Shown: positions 47,951 to 57,608 of the stretch, piece after piece | Numbering within the stretch: position 1 is the stretch's first letter | Layout of the letters: every line of letters begins with the position of its first letter | Assembly: GCF_039596395.1 (NCBI RefSeq) | Contig: NZ_JBCNJT010000001.1 | Coordinates: forward strand, 1-64,000 | DNA: 64,000 nt | Direction of reading: 5' to 3' | Origin: Fluviicola sp. | GTDB taxonomy: Bacteria; Bacteroidota; Bacteroidia; Flavobacteriales_D; Crocinitomicaceae | The notes under the pieces: generated by a model | The model's database searches: none | What the model was told of the DNA's origin: nothing | Seen by the model: only the letters and a program-made list of their open reading frames with translations | Made by a program: the position numbers and the translations under genes

Positions 47951-47988
47951 ATTATCAAGGGGCGTGCCGTGAGTAACCCCTTGATAAT
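47951..47988. repeat. 12-bp palindromic intergenic element
   Basis: ATTATCAAGGGG (47951-47962) is the exact complement of CCCCTTGATAAT (47977-47988) around a 14-nt loop. A+T-rich flanks extend the pairing. There is no T-tract, so it is unlikely to be a plain terminator. A related element lies at 50356-50384. Confidence 0.75.
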
Positions 47989-48016
47989 TAAACTAATTTA
48001 TAATTGATAATTTTTT

Positions 48017-50254
48017 TTATCCTTCAATCAGTTTTCCCAGAGCATTGTCAAAAATCTCTTTTGCTTCGGAGATAAATCCGAAATGCTCGTCGTCAACCAT
48101 CATTTTACCTTTTGTAACGTGGCCAAGAAGTGTGTAATTCACACCGCTTCCCATCATGAATTCGATGAATTCTTCTTCCGTGTCTTCGGAAACTGTTACC
48201 ACAACGCGGCTTTGAGCTTCCCCGAACAGGAATGCATCTTCACGCACTTCCGAATCAGTAACGATATCGAAACCAAGTCCGCGTGGCATAGACATTTCAA
48301 CCAATGAAACGAACAATCCGCCATCAGCACAGTCGTGAGCCGCATTAATCAACTCCTGGCTGATCAATCCTTTTACGGCTTCCTGCAGTGCATACTCTTT
48401 CTCCAAATCAAAATGAGGAGCCGGAGAAGCGTCGATTTTATGGTATTTCGCCAGGTATTCAGAAGACGCAATGTCGTTTACGCAATCTCCCAAAATGAAG
48501 ATCAAATCTCCTTTTTGTTTGAAATCCAAAGACATGATCTTCGATTTATCAGGAACTACCCCGATCATTCCGATCGTTGGAGTAGGGAATACCGGAATTT
48601 CTTTTCCTCCGATATTACTTTGATTGTAGAAAGAAACGTTTCCTCCGGTAACCGGTGTTTCGAACTTCAGACATGCTTTCGACATTCCCTTGATTGCACC
48701 TACGAATTGCCAGTAAGATTCCGGGTTGTATGGGTTTCCGAAATTCAAGCAGTTCGTGATTGCACTTGGAATACCTCCAGAAACAACGATGTTGCGGGCA
48801 GCTTCTGAAACCGCGATTGCAGTTCCTACTTCCGGATCAGCATTCACATAACGGGAATTACAATCTACCGTCATTGCCAATGCTTTTTCAGTTCCTTTCA
48901 GGTTTACAATTCCTGCATCCGTAGGGCGGTTGGTAGTCATTGTTTTTGTTCCAACCATGGAGTCGTACTGTTCGTAAACCCAACGCTTGGAAGCGATATT
49001 CGGCTGGCTCAACAGGAAGAACCCGATTTCTTTCAGGTTATCCGGTTGTTCTACCGAGTCGATATTGAATTTTTTATATTCCTGGTAATAAGCAGGCTCG
49101 GAATATTCGCGCTGGTATTGAGGAGCACCACCACCAAGTACCAATGACTCGGCAGGAACATCTCCAACCAGTTCTCCGTTCATGTAATAACGAACACGTC
49201 CGTCGTCTGTGACCGTTCCGATTTCTTCAGCATGTAAATCCCACTTGTCGAAAATGCTTTTTACTACGGCTTCTTTTCCTTTTTGGATCACTACGAGCAT
49301 ACGTTCCTGTGATTCGGAAAGCAAAATCTCATAAGGAAGCATGTTTTCCTGGCGGGTAGGAACGCGGTCCAAATGGATTTCCATTCCAACACCACCTCCG
49401 GCACTCATTTCACAAGTGGAACAGGTAATACCTGCTGCACCCATGTCCTGCATTCCGACAATAGCATCCGTGTTTGCCAATTCCATGGTTGCTTCCAACA
49501 GCAATTTTTCCATGAACGGGTCACCAACCTGTACGGATGGCAAATCCTGAGCGGATTCTTCTGTAATATCTTTTGAAGCAAATGCTGCTCCTGCAATTCC
49601 GTCTTTTCCGGTAGAAGAACCAACGATATAAACCGGGTTGCCCGGTCCTTTTGCTTTCGCTGAGATCACTTTTTTCGTATCGATAATTCCGGCAGAGAAA
49701 GCATTCACCAACGGGTTCTGATTGTATGATTTGTCAAAGAAAACTTCTCCGCCAACGATCGGAATTCCGAAAGCATTTCCGTAATCACCAATTCCTTTCA
49801 CAACTCCTTTCACCAGCCATTTGGTGCGCGCCTCTTCGATGTCTCCGAAACGCAATGAGTTTAACTGTGCAACCGGGCGTGCTCCCATGGTAAAGATATC
49901 GCGGTTGATACCTCCGACTCCTGTTGCCGCACCCTGATAAGGTTCCAAAGCAGAAGGGTGGTTGTGTGATTCGATTTTGAAAACACATCCGATTCCATCT
50001 CCCAAGTCTACCAGTCCGGCATTTTCTTCACCAGCTTTTACCAACATGTGGGGACCATCTTTTGGTAATTGTTTTAACCAGTAAATGGAGTTTTTGTAAG
50101 AACAGTGTTCAGACCACATAACAGAATAAACGGCTGTTTCCGTGAAGTTCGGTGTGCGTCCGAGGATTCCTTTGATCATCTCAAACTCATCAGCGCGTAA
50201 ACCTAATTCAACCGCTTGCTCTACTGTAGCTTCTTGCTTAATGGAAGTACTCAT
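48017..50254 (-). CDS. purL: Phosphoribosylformylglycinamidine synthase subunit PurL
   Basis: From ATG 50254 the product is 745 residues, the size of the small bacterial PurL that works with PurQ and PurS. Near the N-terminus are VYSVMWSEHCSYKNS (active-site His) and GDGIGCVFKIESHNHPSALEPYQGAATGVGG (ATP/Mg binding). Later blocks are MGAAGITCSTCEMSAGG, CLNFGNPYNPE and AHDCADGGL. The enzyme makes FGAM in purine synthesis. A frame extended to 50275 starts at TTG and is not needed. It is the only gene in its unit. Confidence 0.95.
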   Translation of the reverse strand: MSTSIKQEATVEQAVELGLRADEFEMIKGILGRTPNFTETAVYSVMWSEHCSYKNSIYWLKQLPKDGPHMLVKAGEENAGLVDLGDGIGCVFKIESHNHPSALEPYQGAATGVGGINRDIFTMGARPVAQLNSLRFGDIEEARTKWLVKGVVKGIGDYGNAFGIPIVGGEVFFDKSYNQNPLVNAFSAGIIDTKKVISAKAKGPGNPVYIVGSSTGKDGIAGAAFASKDITEESAQDLPSVQVGDPFMEKLLLEATMELANTDAIVGMQDMGAAGITCSTCEMSAGGGVGMEIHLDRVPTRQENMLPYEILLSESQERMLVVIQKGKEAVVKSIFDKWDLHAEEIGTVTDDGRVRYYMNGELVGDVPAESLVLGGGAPQYQREYSEPAYYQEYKKFNIDSVEQPDNLKEIGFFLLSQPNIASKRWVYEQYDSMVGTKTMTTNRPTDAGIVNLKGTEKALAMTVDCNSRYVNADPEVGTAIAVSEAARNIVVSGGIPSAITNCLNFGNPYNPESYWQFVGAIKGMSKACLKFETPVTGGNVSFYNQSNIGGKEIPVFPTPTIGMIGVVPDKSKIMSLDFKQKGDLIFILGDCVNDIASSEYLAKYHKIDASPAPHFDLEKEYALQEAVKGLISQELINAAHDCADGGLFVSLVEMSMPRGLGFDIVTDSEVREDAFLFGEAQSRVVVTVSEDTEEEFIEFMMGSGVNYTLLGHVTKGKMMVDDEHFGFISEAKEIFDNALGKLIEG

Positions 50255-50272
50255 TTTCTTATAACTTTGATG

Positions 50273-50280
50273 CAAAAGTA
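50273..50280 (-). promoter_or_regulatory. -7 element of purL
   Basis: TACTTTTG on the minus strand (TAnnTTTG) lies 18 bp before the ATG at 50254. No TTG is found at the ideal -33 distance. Confidence 0.55.
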
Positions 50281-50355
50281 ATCATTCCTTCGTTTCTATG
50301 AAGGCGAACTATACCGTTTTTTTCCACAACAATAGCGTTTGAATGATCAATTATT

Positions 50356-50384
50356 AATTATCAGGAAAGCACTTCTTGATAATT
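50356..50384. repeat. Second palindromic element flanking purL
   Basis: AATTATCAGGAA (50356-50367) pairs with TTCTTGATAATT (50373-50384) with one G-U pair and a 5-nt loop. It shares the TTATCA(A/G)G...CTTGATAA core with the element at 47951. Confidence 0.65.
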
Positions 50385-50425
50385 ACGGCCCTCATAATTG
50401 ATAATTAACTTAACTTAGGGCTCTG

Positions 50426-51871
50426 ATGGTATTTACACTGCTTCTGGTCGTTTTAACGTGGTTTGTTTGGAAGTTCAAAACAGATGGCTTGTTACGCAGT
50501 GATTTATTGATCGGTTGGGGAATTAAGGTGATGTTTGGAGTGCTCTTTATGATCATTCATACCAAAATCTACGGAATAGGCGAAATCACGGTCGACTGGG
50601 AAGAATACATGGATGACAGCGTTACACTCAACGGAGTGGCGTACCAATCCTTCGGAACCTATCTTAAATTTCTCTTCGGATTGAATTCTGAAGCAGATGT
50701 GCAGCAGTATCTGATGCATACCAATCACTGGTCGGCGGGAGATCTGGACCTGATGAATGATTCAAGGAACGTTTTGCGTGTGAACAGCCTGATCGTTTTT
50801 ATTTCCCGGGGGAATGTTTACATCCATATTCTCATTTTTTCCTTCTTTTCATTCCTCGGGGTACGGGAAATTTTTCGCGCATTCAAAGACCGGGTTTATT
50901 TCAACAGGCGTTGGTTCTGGTTTGCGTTATTTCTCTTTCCGACCCTGAATTTCTGGACGAGTTCCGTACTGAAAGAACCGCTGATGATCCTGGGATTTGC
51001 ATTTATACTGAACGCTTTATTGGGAAGTTTGTCGCTGAAATCCCGTTTGTGGCGTGTAGTAGTAGGTTTTGCACTGATGCTGGGCTTCAAGCCGTACGTT
51101 TTGGGGTGTTTGTTGTTGAGTATTCCGGTTTATTTATTGGGGAAATGGGTGTTCCGCAGAAAGGTTTGGCTGGCGCCGCTAACGGTTTTTGCTGTGGTGG
51201 TTTTGATTTTTGCCGGTTTCTCCGGTTTACGCAAAACAGTTACTCACCGCCTGACCCGTATGCAATTCGATTTTATCAATGTAGGAAGAGGAGGCTTGCA
51301 TGCGTATGCGGATTCCTGTTTTTACTACTTCCGTACCGATCAGTTTTCAGACCTGGAATTCTCGGATCAGGGAGTGCAGGCAAAAAAAGAACTGACGGCT
51401 AAAAAAGTGACTTTCGGAATGAGTTATCCGTTTCACGATATCCGGCTGAAACCGGGGCAAGGTCCGTGGAACGTGGTTTTTATCGGTGAAGCATGCGGAA
51501 GTTATATCGAACTGACCCCGATCGGGAATCATTTCAGTCAACTGATCAAAAACATTCCGGAAGCTCTTTCAAACGCGGCTTTCCGGCCAACATTCTGGGA
51601 TCCGGGAGGCAAACTGAAAATACTCAGCTTTCTGGAAACAATCGGTTTGTTCGGCCTGCTTCTCTTCGGGCTGTGGTACAACCGCAAACACAGAACTTCC
51701 GAAGAAAGGAACCTGCTTGTTTTCTTAACCGTTTTTTCACTGATATTACTGGTGCTGATCGGATGGACAACTCCTATTCTGGGGGCCATTGTCCGCTACC
51801 GGATGCCGGCCTACTTAGCATTGTTTTTAATCGCATGTATCGGTTCACGACCGTTCAAATTTAAAGTATGA
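50426..51871 (+). CDS. Polytopic membrane protein of unknown function
   Basis: This 481-residue protein has about ten hydrophobic spans. A periplasmic-type loop follows span 2 (EITVDWEEYMDDS to NDSRNVLRVN). A second large loop lies between spans 7 and 8 (about 285-390, RLTRMQFDFINVGRGG to NAAFRPTFWDPGG). The fold resembles glycan polymerases or EpsG-like membrane enzymes in shape, but no signature is decisive. Its stop overlaps the SDR gene start by 4 bp (ATGA), so the two are translated together. Confidence 0.7.
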   Translation: MVFTLLLVVLTWFVWKFKTDGLLRSDLLIGWGIKVMFGVLFMIIHTKIYGIGEITVDWEEYMDDSVTLNGVAYQSFGTYLKFLFGLNSEADVQQYLMHTNHWSAGDLDLMNDSRNVLRVNSLIVFISRGNVYIHILIFSFFSFLGVREIFRAFKDRVYFNRRWFWFALFLFPTLNFWTSSVLKEPLMILGFAFILNALLGSLSLKSRLWRVVVGFALMLGFKPYVLGCLLLSIPVYLLGKWVFRRKVWLAPLTVFAVVVLIFAGFSGLRKTVTHRLTRMQFDFINVGRGGLHAYADSCFYYFRTDQFSDLEFSDQGVQAKKELTAKKVTFGMSYPFHDIRLKPGQGPWNVVFIGEACGSYIELTPIGNHFSQLIKNIPEALSNAAFRPTFWDPGGKLKILSFLETIGLFGLLLFGLWYNRKHRTSEERNLLVFLTVFSLILLVLIGWTTPILGAIVRYRMPAYLALFLIACIGSRPFKFKV

Positions 51872-52632
51872 AGAAAACTGTTTTTATTACCGGCGCAACA
51901 GCTGGTTTTGGAGAAGCAACGGCACGTATTTTTGCCGATAATGGATGGAACCTGGTTTTGACCGGGCGAAGAATGGAGCGTTTGGAGTCGCTGAAAAAAG
52001 AACTTCAGCCAAAAGGAGTCGATATCGTGTTGCTGAATTTTGATGTTCGCAGCGAAGAAGAAGTAAACCGGGCAGTTGAATCCCTTTCTGAAGAAGTGAA
52101 AAACAACTTGTCTGTGTTGGTCAACAATGCTGGTTTGGCGGTTGGCCGCGGACCTATCGATTCCGGTGAAACAGATGATTGGGACCGCATGATCGATACC
52201 AATGTCAAAGGATTGCTGTACGTGACGCGTGCCATTTCCCCGGTTTTAAAAAAGAACGGCGGCGGACACATCGTCAATATTGCCAGCATTGCAGGAAAAG
52301 AAGTGTATGCCGGCGGAAATGTTTACTGTGCAACGAAACATGCAGTTGATGCTTTGTCCAGAGCGATGCGTATTGATTTGGTACACGACCATATTAAGGT
52401 AAGCAACATTGCTCCCGGGGCGGCAGAAACAGAGTTTTCACTCGTGCGGTTTAAGGGAGACGAACAAACGGCCAAAAATGTATACGATGGTTTTGATCCG
52501 CTTATGGCGGAAGATATTGCCGATGCGGTTTACTATGTTTGTTCCCGTCCGAAACATGTCTGCATCAACGACCTGGTGATTATGCCAAGCGCACAGGCAA
52601 GTTCAACCATCTTTCACAAAACTCATTCCTGA
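51868..52632 (+). CDS. SDR-family NAD(P)-dependent oxidoreductase (YdfG-like)
   Basis: This 254-residue protein has the classical short-chain dehydrogenase motifs. They are cofactor loop TGATAGFGEAT, VNNAGLA, catalytic Ser in NIASIAG and the YxxxK pair in VYCATKHA. YdfG relatives reduce 3-hydroxy acids and related aldehydes with NADP. It is coupled to the upstream membrane protein (ATGA), and its TGA overlaps the next ATG (TGATG), so it sits in a three-gene operon. The exact substrate cannot be read from sequence. Confidence 0.92.
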   Translation: MKKTVFITGATAGFGEATARIFADNGWNLVLTGRRMERLESLKKELQPKGVDIVLLNFDVRSEEEVNRAVESLSEEVKNNLSVLVNNAGLAVGRGPIDSGETDDWDRMIDTNVKGLLYVTRAISPVLKKNGGGHIVNIASIAGKEVYAGGNVYCATKHAVDALSRAMRIDLVHDHIKVSNIAPGAAETEFSLVRFKGDEQTAKNVYDGFDPLMAEDIADAVYYVCSRPKHVCINDLVIMPSAQASSTIFHKTHS

Positions 52633-54260
52633 TGAAAGCGATTTATTTTTTAGCGGTTTTGGCAATCGGTGCTTCCTGCATGAAAGGGCAATCGGTTGAT
52701 CTGGTAATCCACAATGCGAAGATCCACACGATGGATGATCAGAATTCGATAGCACAGGCCATCGCGATCCGTGACGGAAAAATCATTGAGGTGGGACCCG
52801 ATCGTCAGATCATGAACAAATACAGTGCAGATGAATTCATCGATGCGGAAGGAAAAGACATTTTCCCGGGATTTGCGGATGCACACGGGCACATGATGAG
52901 TTTGGCCCGGCAGAAATTGTCTGCAAACCTTGTCGGATCGGCTTCCATGGAGGAGTTGGTTGTGCGGGTGGAAAAATATGCACAGAAAAAAGAACGTCCG
53001 GTGATTGTTGGCGGCGGCTGGGACCAAAGCTTGTGGAATACGAAAGAACTTCCAACCAATGAGTTGCTGAATGAAAAATTCCCCAACAAGCCGGTGGTGC
53101 TTTACCGCATCGACGGGCATGCTGTTTTGGTGAATGATGCGGCACTGAAGAAATATGGGGTGAATGCCTCTTCGCAGGTAGAAGGCGGTGCTATTTTAAA
53201 AAACGAAGACGGAACACCTACCGGTATTTTATTGGACAATGCGATTTCCCTGGTCAGTAATAAACTACCCGATTTCTCGGACCATGAACTGAGCGTAGCC
53301 TTGATGGAAATCCAGCAGGAATTATTCGGATATGGAATAACGGATGTGCATGAAGCAGGGTTGACTCCGCACGACTTTAAACTGATTCGCCGCTTGGTAA
53401 AAGACAATAAACTGACTATCGGGATATACGGAATGCTTTACACGGAAAAAGAAAATACGGATTTTGCCAAAAAGCATGGGATTTTGAAAGAAAAGAACCT
53501 GCTGGTACGTTCGTTTAAAGTAATGGGCGACGGAGCTTTGGGGTCGCGGGGTGCGCTTTTAAAGAAACCATATTCGGATGATATTCACAATCACGGGTTG
53601 CTGACGACTTCCCTGGTAGATATGAAGCGTTATTCTTCCCTGGCGGAATTGACCGGCTACCAGTTGAATATTCACGCCATCGGAGATTCCACTAACCGGT
53701 TGGTGCTGGAATTGATTCAGGCATATTCCCAGAAGAACCCGGATCACCGCTGGAGACTGGAACACGCACAGGTAATCGATCCGGCAGATTTTGATTTACT
53801 GGCAAGTTCGGGAGCATTTCCTTCCGTGCAGCCAACGCATGCGGTGAGTGATCAGCGCTGGGCGGAATCGCGCCTGGGGAAAGCCCGTTTGCGCGGAGCT
53901 TATGCTTACAACACCTTGTTGCAAAAAGCCGGTATGCTGGCAATCGGAACGGATTTTCCGGTGGAAAGCACCAATCCTTTCCTGACGATACATGCGGCAG
54001 TGAACAGGAAAAATGCAGAGGGCGATCCGATTGAAGGATTTTTAATGGAAGAAGCGCTGACGGAAGAAGCTTGTTTGCGTGGAATGACTATTTGGGCGGC
54101 ATTTGCCAGTTTCCAGGAAGCAACAAAAGGTAGTTTGGAAAAAGGGAAAGACGCAACGCTGGTGATGCTGGAAAGTCCGTTCACTTCCAAAGGAGGATAC
54201 AATCCGAATTATTCAAACCGTACATTCATTCAAGGAAAACCGGTGTTTTCGATGGAGTAA
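52632..54260 (+). CDS. YtcJ-like amidohydrolase, probable lipoprotein
   Basis: I start at ATG 52632 (542 residues), which overlaps the SDR stop, rather than at the earlier in-frame ATG at 52539 inside that gene. The N-terminal signal MKAIYFLAVLAIGASC ends in a good lipobox, so the enzyme is likely anchored in the envelope. Family blocks are VIHNAKIHTMDD, the metal site FADAHGHM, the His in NIHAIGDST and EHAQVIDPADF, and GTDFPVES near the C-terminus. These match the amidohydrolase 3 / YtcJ group. The substrate is unknown. Confidence 0.9.
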   Translation: MKAIYFLAVLAIGASCMKGQSVDLVIHNAKIHTMDDQNSIAQAIAIRDGKIIEVGPDRQIMNKYSADEFIDAEGKDIFPGFADAHGHMMSLARQKLSANLVGSASMEELVVRVEKYAQKKERPVIVGGGWDQSLWNTKELPTNELLNEKFPNKPVVLYRIDGHAVLVNDAALKKYGVNASSQVEGGAILKNEDGTPTGILLDNAISLVSNKLPDFSDHELSVALMEIQQELFGYGITDVHEAGLTPHDFKLIRRLVKDNKLTIGIYGMLYTEKENTDFAKKHGILKEKNLLVRSFKVMGDGALGSRGALLKKPYSDDIHNHGLLTTSLVDMKRYSSLAELTGYQLNIHAIGDSTNRLVLELIQAYSQKNPDHRWRLEHAQVIDPADFDLLASSGAFPSVQPTHAVSDQRWAESRLGKARLRGAYAYNTLLQKAGMLAIGTDFPVESTNPFLTIHAAVNRKNAEGDPIEGFLMEEALTEEACLRGMTIWAAFASFQEATKGSLEKGKDATLVMLESPFTSKGGYNPNYSNRTFIQGKPVFSME

Positions 54261-54533
54261 AAAAAGACGGCATAAAAAAAGGGCTCGCCGGCAAACGAAC
54301 CCTACAAACCAAAAAACCAAAAACGATCAAACGCAAGTCATTTTTTTCGTAACTTTCCAACTAGTTCATGAATTGCACTTGATCGAAGTTAGAAACTATA
54401 TTCCCACAATGTAAAAGTAAGAAGTAGTTTCTTAACAGTTGGGTGTGAAAAAACAAACACTGGTTTTGAATGAACATTTTTGCACTATTGCTTAATTTTT
54501 AATACATATATTGTGAGTGCTATTACAACTGAT
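54261..54533. other. Intergenic region before the acyl-CoA ligase
   Basis: It holds an A-rich stretch with a GGGCTCG...CGAACCC imperfect hairpin (about 54282-54303), whose T-run is on the minus strand, and no reading frame of note. Promoter signals for the downstream ligase were not clear. Confidence 0.45.
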
Positions 54534-56309
54534 ATGAATGAAGTAAGACGACTGTTTGACGTGCCTGCTTATCAATTGAATAACTTTCCAAGCACCTCCA
54601 TGTTTGTGACTAAAGTGGATGGTGCATGGATACCTATGACGACCGAAGAATTTGTAGCACTTACAAATCAAATTTCCAAGGGACTTGTGGCACTCGGTGT
54701 TTCAGTTGGTGAACGTGTGGCATTGGTTTCACCGAACCGGGTAGAGTGGAATATCCTCGATATTGCCATTCAGCAGGTCGGAGCCATTGTAGTTCCGGTG
54801 TATCCGAATATTTCGGAGCACGATTATGTTTACATCTTTAACGATGCCGGGATCCGTCACGCGTTTGTGGCCGGAGAAGAATTGGGGAATAAAATTCAGG
54901 GTGTGAAATCCCAGATACCTTCCCTGGAGAAAATTTTCACGTTTGATCAGCTTGAAGCATTTACCAACTACAGGGAACTGATCGAAATGGGAAAAGACAT
55001 TCCTCAGAACAAGATCTCGGAATTGAAGGCAAATGTGCGCAACGAAGATTTAGCAACCATTATTTATACGTCCGGAACAACCGGGAACCCGAAAGGAGTG
55101 ATGTTGTCTCACAACAACCTGCTTTCCAACGTGCTTTCCTGTAAGTTCAGTATTCCGGCAGATGAACATTCGCGCGTATTGACATTCTTACCGGTTTGTC
55201 ACGTATACGAACGCATGCTGCATTACCTATATATGTATTGCGGTTCTTCCATTTATTTTGCGGAATCCATGGATACCATCGGGCCGAATCTGAAAGAAGT
55301 GAAGCCGCATGTATTTACAGCCGTGCCCCGTTTGCTGGAGAAAGTGTTCGACCGTATTATGCTCACAGGTGAAGCCTTAACCGGGTTTAAACGAAGAATC
55401 TTCTTCTGGTCTGTTTCAGTTGCCGAGCAATACCATACCGGTAAATTGGGATTTTGGTATAAATTGAAACTGGGAATTGCCCGAAAACTGGTGTTTTCCA
55501 AATGGCAGGAAGCTTTGGGTGGGGAAGTGAGAGCAGTAGCTTCCGGTTCTGCAGCATTGCAACCGCGCCTGGCGCAAATATTCCTGGCGGCAGGAATTCC
55601 GGTATTGGAAGGTTACGGATTGACCGAAACTTCCCCGGTGATTTCAGTGAACTGTCTGAAGAAAGGAATCAAGATCGGAACGGTAGGGCCGCTGATCGAC
55701 GGAGTAAAGGTGAAAATTGCAGAAGACGGTGAAATTTTGGTGAAAGGGCCGAATGTCATGATGGGATATTACAACCTTCCTGAAAAAACGGCTGAAGCGA
55801 TTGATTCACAAGGCTGGTTTCATACCGGAGACATCGGAACATTTGAAGACGGGATTTTCCTGAAGATTACAGACCGCAAAAAGGAGATTTTCAAAACTTC
55901 CGGTGGGAAATACATCATTCCGCAGGCGATGGAAAATACCTTCAAAGAATCCCGCTTCATTGAGCAAATCATGGTATTGGGCGAAGGACGTAAATTTCCT
56001 GCTGCATTGATCGTTCCTGCATTCCCGTTTGTGAAAGAATGGGCAAACCGTAAAAACCTGCAAATCGGTGAAAGCCATGAAGATATTGCGAAAAATCCGG
56101 ATGTGATTGCGCGTATCCAGCAGGAAGTAGACCGTATCAATGCTGGTTACGGAAACTGGGAGAAAATCAAGAAATTTGCATTGCTTCCAACTGAATTCGG
56201 GATCGAATCAGGAGAATTGACACCGACCTTAAAATTGAAACGGAAAATAATCCTTGAGAAATACAAAGGTGAAGTAGACGAGATCTATAAAGATGAACAC
56301 CATGAATAA
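54534..56309 (+). CDS. Long-chain fatty acid-CoA ligase (AMP-binding)
   Basis: From ATG 54534 the product is 591 residues. An extended frame to 54480 starts at TTG and is rejected. The P-loop motif TIIYTSGTTGNPKGVMLSH is followed by FLPVCHVYERML and PHVFTAVPRLLEKV. The linker motifs are VLEGYGLTETSP, WFHTGDIG and FLKITDRKKEIFKTSGGKYI, and a C-terminal PTLKLKRKIILEKY block closes it. This is the long-chain acyl-CoA synthetase pattern of Bacteroidota. It activates fatty acids for beta-oxidation or lipid synthesis. Confidence 0.95.
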   Translation: MNEVRRLFDVPAYQLNNFPSTSMFVTKVDGAWIPMTTEEFVALTNQISKGLVALGVSVGERVALVSPNRVEWNILDIAIQQVGAIVVPVYPNISEHDYVYIFNDAGIRHAFVAGEELGNKIQGVKSQIPSLEKIFTFDQLEAFTNYRELIEMGKDIPQNKISELKANVRNEDLATIIYTSGTTGNPKGVMLSHNNLLSNVLSCKFSIPADEHSRVLTFLPVCHVYERMLHYLYMYCGSSIYFAESMDTIGPNLKEVKPHVFTAVPRLLEKVFDRIMLTGEALTGFKRRIFFWSVSVAEQYHTGKLGFWYKLKLGIARKLVFSKWQEALGGEVRAVASGSAALQPRLAQIFLAAGIPVLEGYGLTETSPVISVNCLKKGIKIGTVGPLIDGVKVKIAEDGEILVKGPNVMMGYYNLPEKTAEAIDSQGWFHTGDIGTFEDGIFLKITDRKKEIFKTSGGKYIIPQAMENTFKESRFIEQIMVLGEGRKFPAALIVPAFPFVKEWANRKNLQIGESHEDIAKNPDVIARIQQEVDRINAGYGNWEKIKKFALLPTEFGIESGELTPTLKLKRKIILEKYKGEVDEIYKDEHHE

Positions 56310-56332
56310 TAATTAATGTGCAGGCATGTTAT

Positions 56333-57391
56333 TTAATCGCGTGCCTGCATATTTTGTCTAGTCTTCTTCAAAATCTTTAATAACAGCTTTTCCTCAGAAC
56401 TGAGCCAGTCATCTGACGGTGGAATTTTCTTTACGTGTTCTTCCAGTTGGCTGCTCTCGTACAGTTCTAAAATTTCCGGGTGTACATAGTATTTTTTGCA
56501 AACCGTTCGCGTGTTGCCCAGTTGTTCGCTGACCAGGTCCAGAACTTCTACGGCTCTTTTCTTACGCGCTGTTTCAGTATCCACGGGATCTGAATGCAAA
56601 AATCCCTGCAGCGCGCAAACACTTGCCGACCACGTGCGTAAATCTTTGGTGGTAAATGAATCTTTCGTATGCTTTTGAATGTAGGCATTCACTTTTCCCG
56701 AATCCAGTGTATGCCGGTTCCCCGCCTGGTCGTAATATTGGAAGAGTGCTTTGCCCGGGATATCACGGCATTGTTTGACAATACGTGCCAATCGTTTGTT
56801 GCGCAGTGAAATGCTGTGGTGGATGCCTTTTTTTCCGACAAAGGAAAAACTGATTTTTTCTCCTGAAATTTCCACGTGTTTATCTTTTAAGGTGGTCAAT
56901 CCGTAAGATTTATTGGTTTTTTCATACTGGTTGTTCCCCACGCGGATATGTGTTGCATCCATCAAGGCCAGAACGGTTGCAATTACTTTATCTTCGTTTA
57001 ACGACCTTTTTCTCAGGTCGCTGTTGATTTGTTTGCGAAGCTTTTTCATGGCATTCCCAAAATCAATCAACCGCGAAAATTTCGATTCATTACGGGACTT
57101 CTGCCAGAGTGCATGGTAGCGGTATTGCTTTCTTCCGCGGGCATCCACTCCGGTACATTGAATGTGTCCATTGGCATTTTTGCAGATCCACACGTTCTCC
57201 CAGGCCGGAGGTATCACCAACGCTTTGATTCGTTGCAGCTGCTTTTCCGAATCTACTTTCTTGCCGTTGTAGTAATATTCAAAGTCATTTCCTTTCCGCA
57301 CACGGGTAATACCTGCCTCCGAAACCGAGACGTAAACCAGGTCAGCCATTTCAGGAAAGGCGTCCAAATCGAAAATTTCAGCCATAGTCAT
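56333..57391 (-). CDS. DNA topoisomerase IB (poxvirus-type)
   Basis: This 352-residue enzyme has the family N-terminal domain (GITRVRKGNDFEYYYNGKKV and ALVIPPAWENVWIC) and a catalytic core. The catalytic Arg is in DATHIRVGNNQYEK, and the core also has GLTTLKDKHV, FVGKKGIHHSISL, the Arg in TTKDLRTWSAS and the Tyr nucleophile in CKKYYVHPEILE. It relaxes supercoils by transient 3'-phosphotyrosine cleavage. Such enzymes occur scattered in bacteria. It stands alone between two plus-strand genes and diverges from the T9SS gene at 57609. Confidence 0.95.
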   Translation of the reverse strand: MTMAEIFDLDAFPEMADLVYVSVSEAGITRVRKGNDFEYYYNGKKVDSEKQLQRIKALVIPPAWENVWICKNANGHIQCTGVDARGRKQYRYHALWQKSRNESKFSRLIDFGNAMKKLRKQINSDLRKRSLNEDKVIATVLALMDATHIRVGNNQYEKTNKSYGLTTLKDKHVEISGEKISFSFVGKKGIHHSISLRNKRLARIVKQCRDIPGKALFQYYDQAGNRHTLDSGKVNAYIQKHTKDSFTTKDLRTWSASVCALQGFLHSDPVDTETARKKRAVEVLDLVSEQLGNTRTVCKKYYVHPEILELYESSQLEEHVKKIPPSDDWLSSEEKLLLKILKKTRQNMQARD

Positions 57392-57608
57392 AAACTTAAT
57401 TTATCGATTGATTTTTGGTTGGATGTTACATAATTCTGTGTTTAAGAATTTTTAGGTTTTCCGGGTTTGCTTCATCTAAATTTATCGTTAAGTGCTTAAA
57501 AGTGGTTTTACAGAGGTGGAAACATGCATTTCGCAAAGTGGTCTTATTTTTTTATACGGTGATTCTGTTATAGCGACTACTTTAGTGGCTTAACTAATTT
57601 AATTCATC

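Noticed and set aside
54282-54320. Terminator after the amidohydrolase gene
   Set aside because: The hairpin is imperfect and its T-run lies on the minus strand, where no gene ends.
54480-54533. Extended N-terminus for the acyl-CoA ligase
   Set aside because: It depends on a TTG start. The ATG at 54534 gives the usual family N-terminus.
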